Positions 25,396-34,413 are shown, numbered from the stretch's first letter. The stretch: 64,000 nucleotides of DNA from Parasedimentitalea marina (GCF_004006175.1 NZ_CP033219.1:2294001-2358000); one strand, 5' to 3'. A program made the numbers and translations. The notes: generated by a model not told the origin, from the sequence alone.

Positions 25396-26350
25396 TGCGA
25401 TGCTCCCGCTCGAACACCTTTCAGGCCCCACAATGGGCACGCGATTTTCAGCCCAGTTCCCCGCACCTGATCGAGCCTGGACCGGCAACTTGCAAGACGC
25501 GCTGCAACAGGCGGTGGATCGTGTTGACCAACAAATGTCACCCTGGATAACCACATCAGTTGTGAACCAGATTAACAACGCCCCTGTCGGTGCTTGGATC
25601 GCACTGCCACCAGAAGCACAGGCTGTTCTGCATGCCGCGCTAAGGATAGAAGTTCTAAGTCAGGGTTCGTTTTCTATGGCCGTAGGTCAACACAGTAGCC
25701 ACCATGGCTTTGGTCCAGGAATGCCTGGCCTCCTAGACGCCACGTTGCCGGTACCGCCCAGGGGCCGTGACAGTGTTTACATTTACGGCGCACGACTTCG
25801 AAAGCTCCGCCCAGTTCAGATTGATCTATGCGGGATTGCAAAGGGCTTTGGTGTTGATGAGTTGGCGCGCGTGTTATTGGCACATGGTATCACCGATTAT
25901 ATGGTTTCGATTGACGGAGAGCTACGCTGTGCAGGCTCCCCGGACGGTGTCAGCGGCTGGAAGGTTGGACTAGAGCAACCATCGGTCGATATGCGCCAAA
26001 TTGCCCATGTCCTGGAGTGTTACGACCTTTCGCTTGCCACATCAGGCGGCTACCGCAATTTCAAGGAAAGGATCGATGGACCAATCACCCACACAATTGC
26101 CCCAAAGTCGGGCAAACCATTGGCCGAAGTAGAAACCTCGGTCACTGTGGCGCATCAGGATTGCATGATGGCTGATGCTTGGGCGACAGCTTTCCTTGTC
26201 ATGGGGGTGAAAAAGGGGCTGATGTATGCAGAAGACCACGGGCTGCATGTGCTTTTCATGGACAACTCAGGGCCAGTTCCAGTCACAAACGGCAGCGGAA
26301 TTTTCGCCGGCTTTGCAGGGACATCACACTCGGAAGCACACAGGTTGTAA
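25385..26350 (+). CDS. apbE: FAD:protein FMN transferase (ApbE family)
   Basis: 321 residues from ATG 25385, overlapping the PepSY-FNR stop by 11 bases. Family motifs present are GPTMGTRFSAQF, DLCGIAKGFGVDELA, ATSGGYRNF, HTIAPKSGKPL and the Mg/FAD region SVTVAHQDCMMADAWATAFLVMG. The usual GG(E/D)xR motif reads SIDGELRC. ApbE attaches FMN to a Ser/Thr on exported proteins. No lipoprotein or signal peptide is evident at the chosen start, which is unusual because most ApbE proteins act in the periplasm. The neighbouring DUF2271 protein is the obvious substrate. Confidence 0.88.
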   Translation: MSIDAMLPLEHLSGPTMGTRFSAQFPAPDRAWTGNLQDALQQAVDRVDQQMSPWITTSVVNQINNAPVGAWIALPPEAQAVLHAALRIEVLSQGSFSMAVGQHSSHHGFGPGMPGLLDATLPVPPRGRDSVYIYGARLRKLRPVQIDLCGIAKGFGVDELARVLLAHGITDYMVSIDGELRCAGSPDGVSGWKVGLEQPSVDMRQIAHVLECYDLSLATSGGYRNFKERIDGPITHTIAPKSGKPLAEVETSVTVAHQDCMMADAWATAFLVMGVKKGLMYAEDHGLHVLFMDNSGPVPVTNGSGIFAGFAGTSHSEAHRL

Positions 26351-26804
26351 CCCAAGCATCTTTTTATCGCGTCCTCTCGCGACATCTGAACCTACATCAG
26401 ACTGCACAGAATTCTGATCATCCAATGCCCAGCCAAGTACCGATGATATCACCACGAAGTGGAATGCTGTGCAGCCAGCCTGCCTCCCGCCGTCACCAAG
26501 TTTATCGATTTCGGGCCGAAAAAGCACCATCGCTGGCAAGCTGGTGATGACGCCAAGAAAGTAGAGTGTCAAATTTTTGACGACGTAACGGATTGAGATC
26601 TGATTTGACATTAAGTCGCCGGAAAAGTTGACGATAATGATGACCAGCATTTTGACTTTTAAAACAGTTGGATGTTGACCGAGGTTACGCAGCCTAGACG
26701 TCAGGGTATTTCGACAACAGAAATTACCAGTTTATCAAAGAAGGTATCCGTGAGGTGTTACCTTTCGCCAGGCCGTTACCCTAGAACGGCAGGCGACACG
26801 GTTT
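26351..26804. other. Intergenic region without a supported gene
   Basis: A 108-codon frame crosses it on the minus strand, but its composition is unlike a protein and it overlaps apbE. I see no RNA gene or clear hairpin terminator. Confidence 0.4.
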
Positions 26805-27251
26805 CTAAAATAGACGTGTTGACGCCTTGGCCTTACCAGATTTTCCGCGCAGCCGATCGACGATTGAATTGCCTTGCGGCGGGATAAAATCACGAATTGA
26901 AACTATTCCCAGAACCTGACCGTCCTCACAAATCGGCAAATGACGGAACTTACCTTTGCTCATAATTTGATAGGCTTCGTCTGGCTTTGCATCCGGCGCC
27001 AGCCATTGCGGATTGGGTGTCATAACCTGTTTGACAAGAGTCGTCGTCGATGGGCGATACACGATGATGCTACGTTGAATAACATCTCGTTCGCTGAGTA
27101 TTCCGACAAGGACGCCTTCGTCATCCACAACTGGAAGGGCCCCAATATTCGCCGAGGTCATGATAATGCAAGCAGTCCGCACGCTATCTTCGGGGGACGT
27201 CTTGTGTACGCGTTTACCGGCGATCATGTCAGCCATTGTAGAAGGCTTCAT
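26805..27251 (-). CDS. Tandem CBS-domain protein
   Basis: 148 residues from ATG 27251 (MKPSTMADMIAGKRVH). Two CBS motifs are visible: VRTACIIMTSANIGALPVVDDEGVLVGILSERDVIQRSI, and EAYQIMSKGKFRHLPICEDGQVLGIVSIRDFI after the linker QVMTPNPQWLAPD. Such stand-alone CBS pairs bind adenosine nucleotides and regulate partner enzymes or channels. It is monocistronic, with no partner visible. An upstream extension to 27320 lacks domain support. Confidence 0.88.
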   Translation of the reverse strand: MKPSTMADMIAGKRVHKTSPEDSVRTACIIMTSANIGALPVVDDEGVLVGILSERDVIQRSIIVYRPSTTTLVKQVMTPNPQWLAPDAKPDEAYQIMSKGKFRHLPICEDGQVLGIVSIRDFIPPQGNSIVDRLRGKSGKAKASTRLF

Positions 27252-27362
27252 TGGCTGTGATCCTATTTTTGTTCGATTGGGAACATCAAGGTAGCATAAT
27301 AATTGCCCGCCTAGTGCCATGAAAAGTTTACATTTTTAGGAAAAAAGTCGTGAATTGTTGGC

Positions 27363-27390
27363 GGGAGCAACTGCCCCCAGCTTTGCTCCC
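27363..27390. terminator. Hairpin downstream of the LLM/ALDH operon
   Basis: An 8-bp stem GGGAGCAA / TTGCTCCC encloses a 12-base loop between the ALDH stop and the CBS gene. There is no strong T-run, so terminator function is uncertain. Confidence 0.35.
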
Positions 27391-27486
27391 CCTCCACAAG
27401 GGACAGAAATCATTGTCAAAAGTTCCAGCACCGCTGCAAGAGCGACGGCGTGAGAAACGGGTTCAACCGTGGTTCAAATTATGGAC

Positions 27487-28953
27487 CTAACGCATGACAA
27501 ACGGGTCGGGAATGGCCTCGTCACTGGTGCGCAGCCAGACTGCCTTGGTCTTGGTGTAATCCAATGCTGCCTGCATTCCGCCTTCTCTTCCATGACCGCT
27601 AAGTCCATGGCCACCAAAGGGTGCAATGGGGCTGACGGCCCGATATGTGTTGACCCAGACAATACCCGCCCGAATGCCACGGATCATCCGATGGGCGCGG
27701 GTTAGATCTTTGGTGAAGACGCCAGAGGCCAGGCCAAATGCAGTATCGTTTGCCAGATGCAGCGCCTGTTTTTCGGTGTCAAATCCAAGCACGGACAGAA
27801 CAGGACCAAAGAATTCATGGGTCAGGCACGGCGCATTGGGTGCCTGTGAGCAATCGATGATTGTCGGCGGGAAATAGCTGCCGTCGCGGTCCAATTTCTG
27901 CCCCCCTGTGATGACAGTGGCCCCCGCTGCCTTTGATTTTGCCACAAGATCCACGGCCGTCTCGAGTTGTCCAAGTGTACAAAGTGGACCGACCTCAGTT
28001 GCCATGTCATCCGGTGCGCCGATGATCACCGCCTCAGCTTTTTCCTTGAGGCGCGCTAGAAAAGCCGCTTTTATCTTGTTTGAGATGATCAAACGCGATC
28101 CTGCCACACAGCTTTGCCCGGTCGCCGCAAAAATACCCGAGACCTGTGCATTGACCGCGCTTTCGATGTCAGCGTCCTCGAACACAATAAACGGCGACTT
28201 ACCACCGAGTTCCAGCGAGGTGGTTGCCAGGTTCTCAGCAGAATTGCGCACGATACGACGGGCGGTTTCTGGTCCGCCCGTAAAGGCAATGTGATCCACC
28301 TTAGGATGGCTCGTCAGCACAGCGCCACACTCGGCCCCAAACCCGGTGATCACATTCAACACTCCAGGCGGGAAGCCCGCCTGGTCAAAGATCCGCGCAA
28401 ATTCCAACAACGGAGCGGGCGCTTCTTCCGAGGCTTTCAAGACCACGGTACAGCCTGCAGCCAGAGCGGGACCTATTTTGACGGCCGACAGAAATAACTG
28501 CGAATTCCACGGCACGATGGCCGCCACAACACCGATGGGTTCGCGGCGCAGCCAGACCTCCATATCCGGCTTATCGATAGGCAGATGGGCGCCTTCGATC
28601 TTATCCGCCAGGCCAGCGTAATAACGATAATAATCGGCAACATAGGCAATCTGCGCCGATGTCTCACGGATGATTTTGCCCGTATCACGGGTCTCAAGCG
28701 CAGCCAGTGCTGGCGCGTGTTCAGAGATCAGGTCAGCAAGCCGGTACAGCAGTTTCCCCCGTGCTGATGCCGTCATTCCCGCCCAGTCTGGCGAGACAAA
28801 AGCAGCCTGCGCGGCATCGACGGCAGCATTCACATCATCGCCGCGCGCCTCGGGCATCATTGCCCAGACATGCCCCGTTGCAGGATCACGGCTTTCAAAT
28901 TGCGCCGAACCATCCAAGAATGCGCCACCAATATAGTGCTGAAACTGCTGCAT
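27487..28953 (-). CDS. NAD(P)-dependent aldehyde dehydrogenase
   Basis: 488 residues from ATG 28953, preceded by AAAGGACAGGTT. It has the ALDH superfamily core: NSQLFLSAVKIGPALAAGCTVVLKASEEAP, GFGAECG, FTGGPETARRIV, the catalytic Glu in LELGGKSP and the nucleophilic Cys in GQSCVAGSR, and a C-terminal PFGGHGLSGHGREGG. It is the last gene of a five-gene minus-strand operon with an LLM monooxygenase, flavin reductase, hydrolase and DUF1185. It presumably oxidises the aldehyde left after monooxygenation or hydrolysis. Substrate unknown. Confidence 0.92.
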   Translation of the reverse strand: MQQFQHYIGGAFLDGSAQFESRDPATGHVWAMMPEARGDDVNAAVDAAQAAFVSPDWAGMTASARGKLLYRLADLISEHAPALAALETRDTGKIIRETSAQIAYVADYYRYYAGLADKIEGAHLPIDKPDMEVWLRREPIGVVAAIVPWNSQLFLSAVKIGPALAAGCTVVLKASEEAPAPLLEFARIFDQAGFPPGVLNVITGFGAECGAVLTSHPKVDHIAFTGGPETARRIVRNSAENLATTSLELGGKSPFIVFEDADIESAVNAQVSGIFAATGQSCVAGSRLIISNKIKAAFLARLKEKAEAVIIGAPDDMATEVGPLCTLGQLETAVDLVAKSKAAGATVITGGQKLDRDGSYFPPTIIDCSQAPNAPCLTHEFFGPVLSVLGFDTEKQALHLANDTAFGLASGVFTKDLTRAHRMIRGIRAGIVWVNTYRAVSPIAPFGGHGLSGHGREGGMQAALDYTKTKAVWLRTSDEAIPDPFVMR

Positions 28954-28963
28954 AACCTGTCCT

Positions 28964-30001
28964 TTATGAAAACGCGGGCATGACGTCATTAATGAACCGC
29001 TCAAGCGAGGCCTTCTTGCGGTCGAAGCTCATGCCGCTGTCAATCCAGAAGGCGTATTCATCATAGCCCATTTCTTCATATGTTTTGAGCTTGGAAATCG
29101 CGCCATCGGCTGTGGCTATGACGTTGTCTCGCATCATGGCCTCGGCGGAATAGAAGGGATGATTGGCAATTTCTTCTTCCGTTAGCCGTTCAATCAAACC
29201 TTGCGAAACAGGGCGTTCGTTTTTGAACCATGCGCCAAAATAGCAATAGAACCGATTGATTTCTTCTGATGCCAGCTGCGCATCCGCAGCATCAGCTGCG
29301 ATATATGTATGATTGAGCAACATGATATTCGGCCGAGGCATATCGGGAAACTTTGCACAGGCTGCGTTGAAGATCTCCATCAGATTGGTGATCTCAGCGT
29401 CGCCTTGCCACAGCGGCGTCACTTGCACATGGCAGCCATTGGCTACCGCAAATTCATGGCTGTTGGGGTCCCGTGCCGCAACCCAGATTGGCGGGCCATT
29501 TTCTTGCACAGGTTTCGGAGACGAGGTTGTGGCAGGGAAGGAATGATACGTGCCCTCTTGGGCATAATCACCCTTCCACAATGCCTGAACAGCAGGCACC
29601 AACTCGCGCATGCGCAGTCCTGCGTCCCAGGCATCCATGCCCGGCACCATGCGTTCGTATTCATAACTGTAGGCACCACGGGCAATACCAAGATCCAACC
29701 GCCCATCAGTAATCATGTCTGTCATCGCCGCCTCACCCGCCAGACGTACCGGGTGCCAGAACGGAGCGATAATCGTACCGGTGCCAAGGCGCACATTTTT
29801 CGTTTGCCGAGCGAGATCAATCAGGTTCAGAAACGGATTCGGCGCTATGGTGAAATCCATTCCATGATGCTCGCCGGTCCAGACCGCATGCATCCCGCCC
29901 TCATCCGCGATTTTGGACAGCGCTATGAAATCGTCATAAAGCTGTTTTTGATCCTGATCAGGCGAGGTGCGTTCCATGTGCACAAAAAGCGAAAACCGCA
30001 T
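28964..30001 (-). CDS. LLM-class flavin-dependent monooxygenase
   Basis: 345 residues from ATG 30001 (MRFSLFVHMERTSPDQDQKQLYDDFIALSKIADEGG). The luciferase-like TIM barrel is seen in GMHAVWTGEHHG, PNPFLNLIDLARQTKNVRLGTGTIIAPFWHPVRLAGEAAMTD and GRLDLGIARGAYSYEYERMV. Such enzymes use FMNH2 delivered by a separate reductase. The next upstream gene encodes a flavin reductase, making a two-component monooxygenase. The frame can be extended upstream to 30094, but that would overlap the reductase gene. Confidence 0.92.
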   Translation of the reverse strand: MRFSLFVHMERTSPDQDQKQLYDDFIALSKIADEGGMHAVWTGEHHGMDFTIAPNPFLNLIDLARQTKNVRLGTGTIIAPFWHPVRLAGEAAMTDMITDGRLDLGIARGAYSYEYERMVPGMDAWDAGLRMRELVPAVQALWKGDYAQEGTYHSFPATTSSPKPVQENGPPIWVAARDPNSHEFAVANGCHVQVTPLWQGDAEITNLMEIFNAACAKFPDMPRPNIMLLNHTYIAADAADAQLASEEINRFYCYFGAWFKNERPVSQGLIERLTEEEIANHPFYSAEAMMRDNVIATADGAISKLKTYEEMGYDEYAFWIDSGMSFDRKKASLERFINDVMPAFS

Positions 30002-30014
30002 GTGATCATTTCCC

Positions 30015-30923
30015 TTATGTAACTGCGCGGACTTCGCCGCTTTTTTGATCGCCAAAGTAGACACCATAATTGCCCAGCACAGATTCAGCTGCAAACCGCT
30101 CTAGCATCGTTAGAATGGCCGGGTCTGTCATATCATCCAGTGCTGACCCCGTCAGGGGCACAAAAACACCCTTGCTGGGCTCCCCCTCTGCGGTTTGGCA
30201 CAGGAACGAGATATGTTGGCGTTTGCGGTCCAGGTCCTCGAACACGGAATATACAAAACCCGGTTGGGCCTGCAGTCCAGTCGAAGAGATGAGTGTCTTA
30301 ATCGCAGCCGAAGCCCCCTGACCTTCGACCACACATTCTGGCAAAGCCAACCCGCCATTGCCGTCATCCACCAAAAGAACATGACCATCTTTCTCGATTA
30401 GGGCCGAGACAATCAAATTGGGGCTGTGCTCCAGTGCCTCAGCGGCTGTGGACGGTGTGACGTAGGCACCACGTGCATAGCCCAAACCCGGAGTGGAGTT
30501 GGCATCGAAGGCTTCGACCTGGCCGATCAGGATCACATGATCTCCGGCGTCGACCGTCTTGTGCATGCTGCAATCGAACCAGCTCGACACGCCGTCCAGG
30601 ATTGGTGATCCCTGTGGACCATTGTGCCATTTCACCGTTGCAAACCGATCCTCGACAGGGCGTGCAAAGGTGTTGGAGATCTCAATCTGGTTTTCGGTCA
30701 GGATATTCACGGCAAATCCATCCGCAGTCACCAGCGCGTCATAGTTTCGCGACGTACTCGCAAGACATACCAACACCATTGGGGGATCCAGTGAGACCGA
30801 GGTAAAGGAATTGGCGGTAAAGCCAAGTGGCGCGCCGTCGTTATCATGAGCGGTCACTACGGTTACACCTGTCATAAATGTACCAAATGCGGTGCGCAGA
30901 GCGCGCGGGTCAAGCGGGGTCAT
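30015..30923 (-). CDS. Flavin reductase fused to a degenerate Nudix-like domain
   Basis: 302 residues from ATG 30923 (MTPLDPRALRTAFGTFMTGVTVVTAHDNDGAPLGFTANSFTSVSLDPPMV). Residues 1-165 are an HpaC/RutF-type flavin reductase supplying reduced FMN to the LLM oxygenase next door. Residues 170-302 (LIVSALIEKDGHVLLVDDGNGGLALPECVV...SVFEDLDRKRQHISFLC) resemble a Nudix fold. Its Nudix box is degraded, with no REUxEExGU (ASAAIKTLISSTGL instead), so it is probably non-hydrolytic and may bind a nucleotide or ligand. The length is about twice that of a normal flavin reductase. Confidence 0.85.
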   Translation of the reverse strand: MTPLDPRALRTAFGTFMTGVTVVTAHDNDGAPLGFTANSFTSVSLDPPMVLVCLASTSRNYDALVTADGFAVNILTENQIEISNTFARPVEDRFATVKWHNGPQGSPILDGVSSWFDCSMHKTVDAGDHVILIGQVEAFDANSTPGLGYARGAYVTPSTAAEALEHSPNLIVSALIEKDGHVLLVDDGNGGLALPECVVEGQGASAAIKTLISSTGLQAQPGFVYSVFEDLDRKRQHISFLCQTAEGEPSKGVFVPLTGSALDDMTDPAILTMLERFAAESVLGNYGVYFGDQKSGEVRAVT

Positions 30924-31732
30924 TGCAGTTCCTTTTGGGTCATAGGCTGATTGAGCCACGCAAGAAGATGTGCATTGACCTCAGCCACGGCAGTGAGATT
31001 GATCATGTGACGATGGCCTGAGATGGTCACTGCGGTTCCCTGTTCAACCTTTTCGGCCATCGTTTGAGACATCGCCGGAGTGGAATTGGGATCACCCGCC
31101 CCGGTCATCGCCAAAAACGGACAAGCGATCGCCTGTATTTGCTCGGCATAGGTCGCATCCCCATGGGCAAAAGCGGCGTAAGCTGTGGCGTATCCAGATA
31201 AATCGAGGGCATTTAACCAGGCCGCAACTTTCGCCTGTGCCGCGATCTCAACTGGCGTATCACCAAACCACCGCGCCAAAGGCGTTTTCAAATCGACTAC
31301 TCCGGATTGAATCTCAGATGCGCGGGCTCTGACAGCCTGTCGTGATGTTTCATCGCGGCAGTACACACCGTTGAGCAAAGCTACACGACGTGTCAGGTCG
31401 GGAAAACTTGCGGCAAAGCCAGTTGCAATCAATGCCCCCATGGAATGGCCCGCTAAATTGACCGGGGCCAGCCCCATTTCCAAAATCACTTCATGGCACC
31501 ATGCCACGTAGTCAGGCAACTGGCTGCCGACAGGCAACGGATCACTGCCCCCATGCCCTGGCATATCCAAGGCGATGACATGATAGCGGTCCTGAAGTAC
31601 GGCAATCTGCGGCCCCCAAGCCGCTGACTGCAGTCCCACCCCATGGATTAATACCAATGGCTCACCCGCACCGTGATCGCGGTAGCTGACCTTGCGGCCA
31701 GAACTAGACAGCCGCAGGGTTGTCAGCGTCAT
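30920..31732 (-). CDS. Alpha/beta hydrolase
   Basis: 270 residues from ATG 31732, seven bases after AAAGGAG. It has the oxyanion segment PLVLIHGVGLQSAAWG, DMPGHGGSDPL, the nucleophile elbow GHSMGALIA, and the late Asp/His pair in GAGDPNSTPAMS and SGHRHMINL. It is small and soluble, of the RutD/esterase type. It sits between DUF1185 and the flavin reductase with start/stop overlaps at both ends. The likely role is cleaving an ester, amide or carbamate-like intermediate of the pathway. Confidence 0.9.
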   Translation of the reverse strand: MTLTTLRLSSSGRKVSYRDHGAGEPLVLIHGVGLQSAAWGPQIAVLQDRYHVIALDMPGHGGSDPLPVGSQLPDYVAWCHEVILEMGLAPVNLAGHSMGALIATGFAASFPDLTRRVALLNGVYCRDETSRQAVRARASEIQSGVVDLKTPLARWFGDTPVEIAAQAKVAAWLNALDLSGYATAYAAFAHGDATYAEQIQAIACPFLAMTGAGDPNSTPAMSQTMAEKVEQGTAVTISGHRHMINLTAVAEVNAHLLAWLNQPMTQKELQ

Positions 31733-32306
31733 GGCCAAGCTCCTTTAGATCCTGATACCGATCCCCAATTCTGTGATGCGGACGGCCACCGATAGAGGCC
31801 CCCAAGGCAATCAGTATTTCATCCGCCGCAGGCGCATCAGCTACGGATGCTTGGATCGTCAAATAATGCGAGCGTCTGCCACCATCATTTTTATCCATCA
31901 GCGGGATCATCAGCGGCGCATTCGCCGGGCCACGTGTGTTGCAGAAAGACAGATATGACTTAGCGCCAACAGCGTTGCGATAGTGATTGCCGAAATGCAA
32001 CGTGTGAATAAGCGCCGAGGCATGCTCGACCTCGCCATTCAGACCTACAATGGCCGCCTTTCCATAGCCCTCAACCTTGTCACCTCCACCCGCCGCGTCC
32101 AGCACCATCTCAGTCAACAACGCACCCAGTCCCGGTGCGCAATCGCGAATTGCCGGTGCCAAATCGTCAACAAACCCCTGACCTGCCCAGGGGTTCCGGA
32201 TCACCGCCATCGCCGCGATCATTTTAAGGGGCGTCTGTGCGGCCTTACCGCCTTCGATCAGGGTGTTTTCAACGTGAAGAAGGGTTTTTCTGATTTCGGC
32301 AGGCAC
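31704..32306 (-). CDS. DUF1185 ('amino acid synthesis') family protein
   Basis: About 200 residues if translation starts at GTG 32306, eight bases after AAGGA (reading VPAEIRKTLLHVENTLIEGGKAAQTPLKMIAAMAVIRNPWAGQGFVDDL). This matches the usual DUF1185 N-terminus and length. The C-terminal half has NARGPANAPLMIPLMDKNDGGRRSHYLTIQASVADAPAADEI-like family sequence. The family is structurally known but biochemically uncharacterised as far as I know. It is the first gene of the operon, with the GntR operator about 40 bases upstream. Confidence 0.82.
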   Translation of the reverse strand: MPAEIRKTLLHVENTLIEGGKAAQTPLKMIAAMAVIRNPWAGQGFVDDLAPAIRDCAPGLGALLTEMVLDAAGGGDKVEGYGKAAIVGLNGEVEHASALIHTLHFGNHYRNAVGAKSYLSFCNTRGPANAPLMIPLMDKNDGGRRSHYLTIQASVADAPAADEILIALGASIGGRPHHRIGDRYQDLKELGHDADNPAAV

Positions 32307-32340
32307 AGGCGCAATCCTTTGGTGTGTGAGTCGCACTGAC

Positions 32341-32364
32341 TTATGGTATACCATCATACCATAA
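32341..32364. promoter_or_regulatory. GntR-type operator
   Basis: The arms TTATGGTAT (32341-32349) and ATACCATAA (32356-32364) form a perfect inverted repeat, and within it ATGGTATACCAT (32343-32354) is a second overlapping palindrome. TGGTATACCA is the classic form of a FadR/VanR-class GntR site. It lies between the divergent DUF1185 operon and the gntR gene, so both are probably repressed from it. Confidence 0.75.
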
Positions 32365-32411
32365 GTCAATCATCCTTGTTGATCCACGGGTCAGCTGTTA
32401 GAGAAACCCTC

Positions 32412-33116
32412 ATGTCCTCAAAAATAAACACCTTAGAAAAAATCAACAAAGCGCCGCAAACCTTGCGCGATATTGTGCAAGAGCGGATGAGAGCAGCGAT
32501 CATCGAAGGTCACTTTGCACCGGGTGAAAGACTGGTAGAGCGCCCGCTATGTGATCAACTTGGGGTCAGTCGCACGGTAATCCGTGAGACAATTCGCTTT
32601 CTTGAAGCCGAAGGTTTGGTCGAGATTATCCCAAACCGAGGCCCAATAGTCGCGACATTCGATTGGGATCAGGCCAAACAGATTTACGACATCCGCAGAC
32701 AGCTTGAAGCCTCGGCAGCAGCAGCCTGCGCCACATCCCAAAACGCGGACTTCCCTGTCCAGCTGGGCGATGCATTGCGCGCCCTTGAGGCCACGATGAA
32801 CGACACCACATGGACAGAGCTATTGCAGGCTAGCACAAGGTTTTATGAAATAATCTTCAAAGAAGCTGGTCATTCAGTCGCCTGGGACATCGTGCAACGG
32901 CTCAATGGTCGTATCAGCAGACTGCGGGCGCTGACACTGTCATCTACGGACCGAAAGCAGCCCGGCATTGCGCATATGACCACGATTCATAATGCCATCC
33001 TGAGTAAGGATCCAAAGGCCGCACGCAGAGCTGTCGACGCGCATATTGATGATGCGTCCCAAACCGCGTGGCGCGTTCTTTCCAAAGAAACAACAATCAG
33101 GCCAATGGATTCTTAA
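32412..33116 (+). CDS. GntR-family transcriptional regulator (FCD/FadR subgroup)
   Basis: 234 residues from ATG 32412. The winged helix is RDIVQERMRAAIIEGHFAPGERLVERPLCDQLGVSRTVIRETIRFLEAEGLVEIIPNRGPIVA, followed by an FCD effector domain (IYDIRRQLEASAAAACA..., then HMTTIHNAILSKDPKAARRAVDAHIDDA with the metal-ligand histidines). FCD regulators usually sense carboxylic acids. It is divergent from the five-gene LLM operon and is expected to repress it until the substrate or an intermediate binds. The usable start avoids the operator overlapped by an earlier ATG. Confidence 0.92.
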   Translation: MSSKINTLEKINKAPQTLRDIVQERMRAAIIEGHFAPGERLVERPLCDQLGVSRTVIRETIRFLEAEGLVEIIPNRGPIVATFDWDQAKQIYDIRRQLEASAAAACATSQNADFPVQLGDALRALEATMNDTTWTELLQASTRFYEIIFKEAGHSVAWDIVQRLNGRISRLRALTLSSTDRKQPGIAHMTTIHNAILSKDPKAARRAVDAHIDDASQTAWRVLSKETTIRPMDS

Positions 33117-33534
33117 GGTCCGTAAAAACGACAATGATACCATGGTAAACCCAAATAACGGCACACCGTACAACCAGCGTTTACAAAATGCATCGCAGAG
33201 CTTTATTACCAGAAATTTCGGGAAGGACGAGGACTGACGGCATGATCTGAACGGGTCGTCTTAAGCCTCTGTAGACCCAGGGATCTGCACTCTCAGGGTT
33301 CTTTTGAACCCAACAAACGCACCAGGCTATCAAGCGCGATGCCGCAACAGTTTGGGTACAATATTAGTCCAACGAACTTTGCATGGCACCTCTTTCCTCG
33401 CCACTTGCTATTTGTCCTATATTTAGCAATCGGCTGACCAATTCAGACCACCTTATCGCATGCATTTACGGAAATGTTGGTCGCATCCGCTCTGGAGTGT
33501 TAGTGTCAGGAATTGATTAGGCTTGGAGAATGAA
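33117..33534. other. Intergenic region
   Basis: No supported gene. TACCATGGTA at 33139-33148 recalls the GntR operator half-sites but in inverted order. The rest shows no recognisable RNA or repeat. Confidence 0.35.
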
Positions 33535-34386
33535 ATGAATTATTCGATCAAGAATTTAGGAGCAGGCATCGGCCTGTCGGTTTTTTGCACCCTGCCCGCC
33601 TATGCCGATGGCATAGACCAAATGTTTACGGCGGATGGGAATTATATTGACGAGATTGAGGTCATCGGTGACGTGGAGGTAGCGTCTGGTGAAACCATGG
33701 CCCTATTGGAGATGCGCGCGCAACACATGAAATTTTACGTAGATCCCGATGCAATCTATGTGACGATGGATGAAAACAATCCTATCCTAACCGAAAACAA
33801 ACCCTTTTTTGGCTTTTGGGTCAGCACCCAGTCTCCCGACATCTCCGATTGGCCCAATTGTGGATACAATGTCGTGGATGAACACGGAACGCCCTACGAC
33901 GCGCATGGGACGTTAGTCTGGACCAATACCGATATTGCGCCAAACGGTTATAGCTTAGCCTACAGCATTGACATCGGCATATGCGAGAAAGGCCAACAGC
34001 CATGGGCGTACAGCCGCGCGTCCATCGAGATGTCGCCAGATGCCGGTGTCCCGCATGGTGATATTCCCGATCAAAACATCTACACAATAACCGACTCCAA
34101 AGGTGCAGAATACACCGTTGAAGCCAATGACGGCTGGGCCGTTCTGACCTCGGTAGAAGCCCGCGAAATCGTTGTCCCCATGGCTGACACAGAGCAGAGT
34201 TCTCAAACCTACTTCGAACAAGACGTCCTGAATATGTATGCGGACTGCGTGACTGGCAGTGTCCACTACGGTTACGGAACTTGGAGTTGGGCAAATGGAG
34301 GGTTTATAATCGATTTCGACAACGTCAGTTTTTCCTTCCCACGTATGGATGCTCCACCGAACAACGACGGTGCCTGTCGCATGTAA
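33535..34386 (+). CDS. Secreted protein of unknown function
   Basis: 283 residues from ATG 33535, following GGAGAATGAA, with a signal peptide MNYSIKNLGAGIGLSVFCTLPAYA. The mature part is acidic and beta-rich, with only three or four cysteines (NCGYN, IGICEKG, YADCVTGS, GACRM), possibly two disulfides. I recognise no domain. A hairpin follows it and a smaller secreted protein lies downstream on the same strand. Confidence 0.7.
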   Translation: MNYSIKNLGAGIGLSVFCTLPAYADGIDQMFTADGNYIDEIEVIGDVEVASGETMALLEMRAQHMKFYVDPDAIYVTMDENNPILTENKPFFGFWVSTQSPDISDWPNCGYNVVDEHGTPYDAHGTLVWTNTDIAPNGYSLAYSIDIGICEKGQQPWAYSRASIEMSPDAGVPHGDIPDQNIYTITDSKGAEYTVEANDGWAVLTSVEAREIVVPMADTEQSSQTYFEQDVLNMYADCVTGSVHYGYGTWSWANGGFIIDFDNVSFSFPRMDAPPNNDGACRM

Positions 34387-34413
34387 CCCCGACGGAGTCT
34401 TGTGTTTGTTTAG

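Noticed and set aside
26324..26650. 108-codon minus-strand frame after apbE
   Set aside because: Overlaps the apbE 3' end, has an unbalanced composition and no ribosome-binding site or family resemblance.
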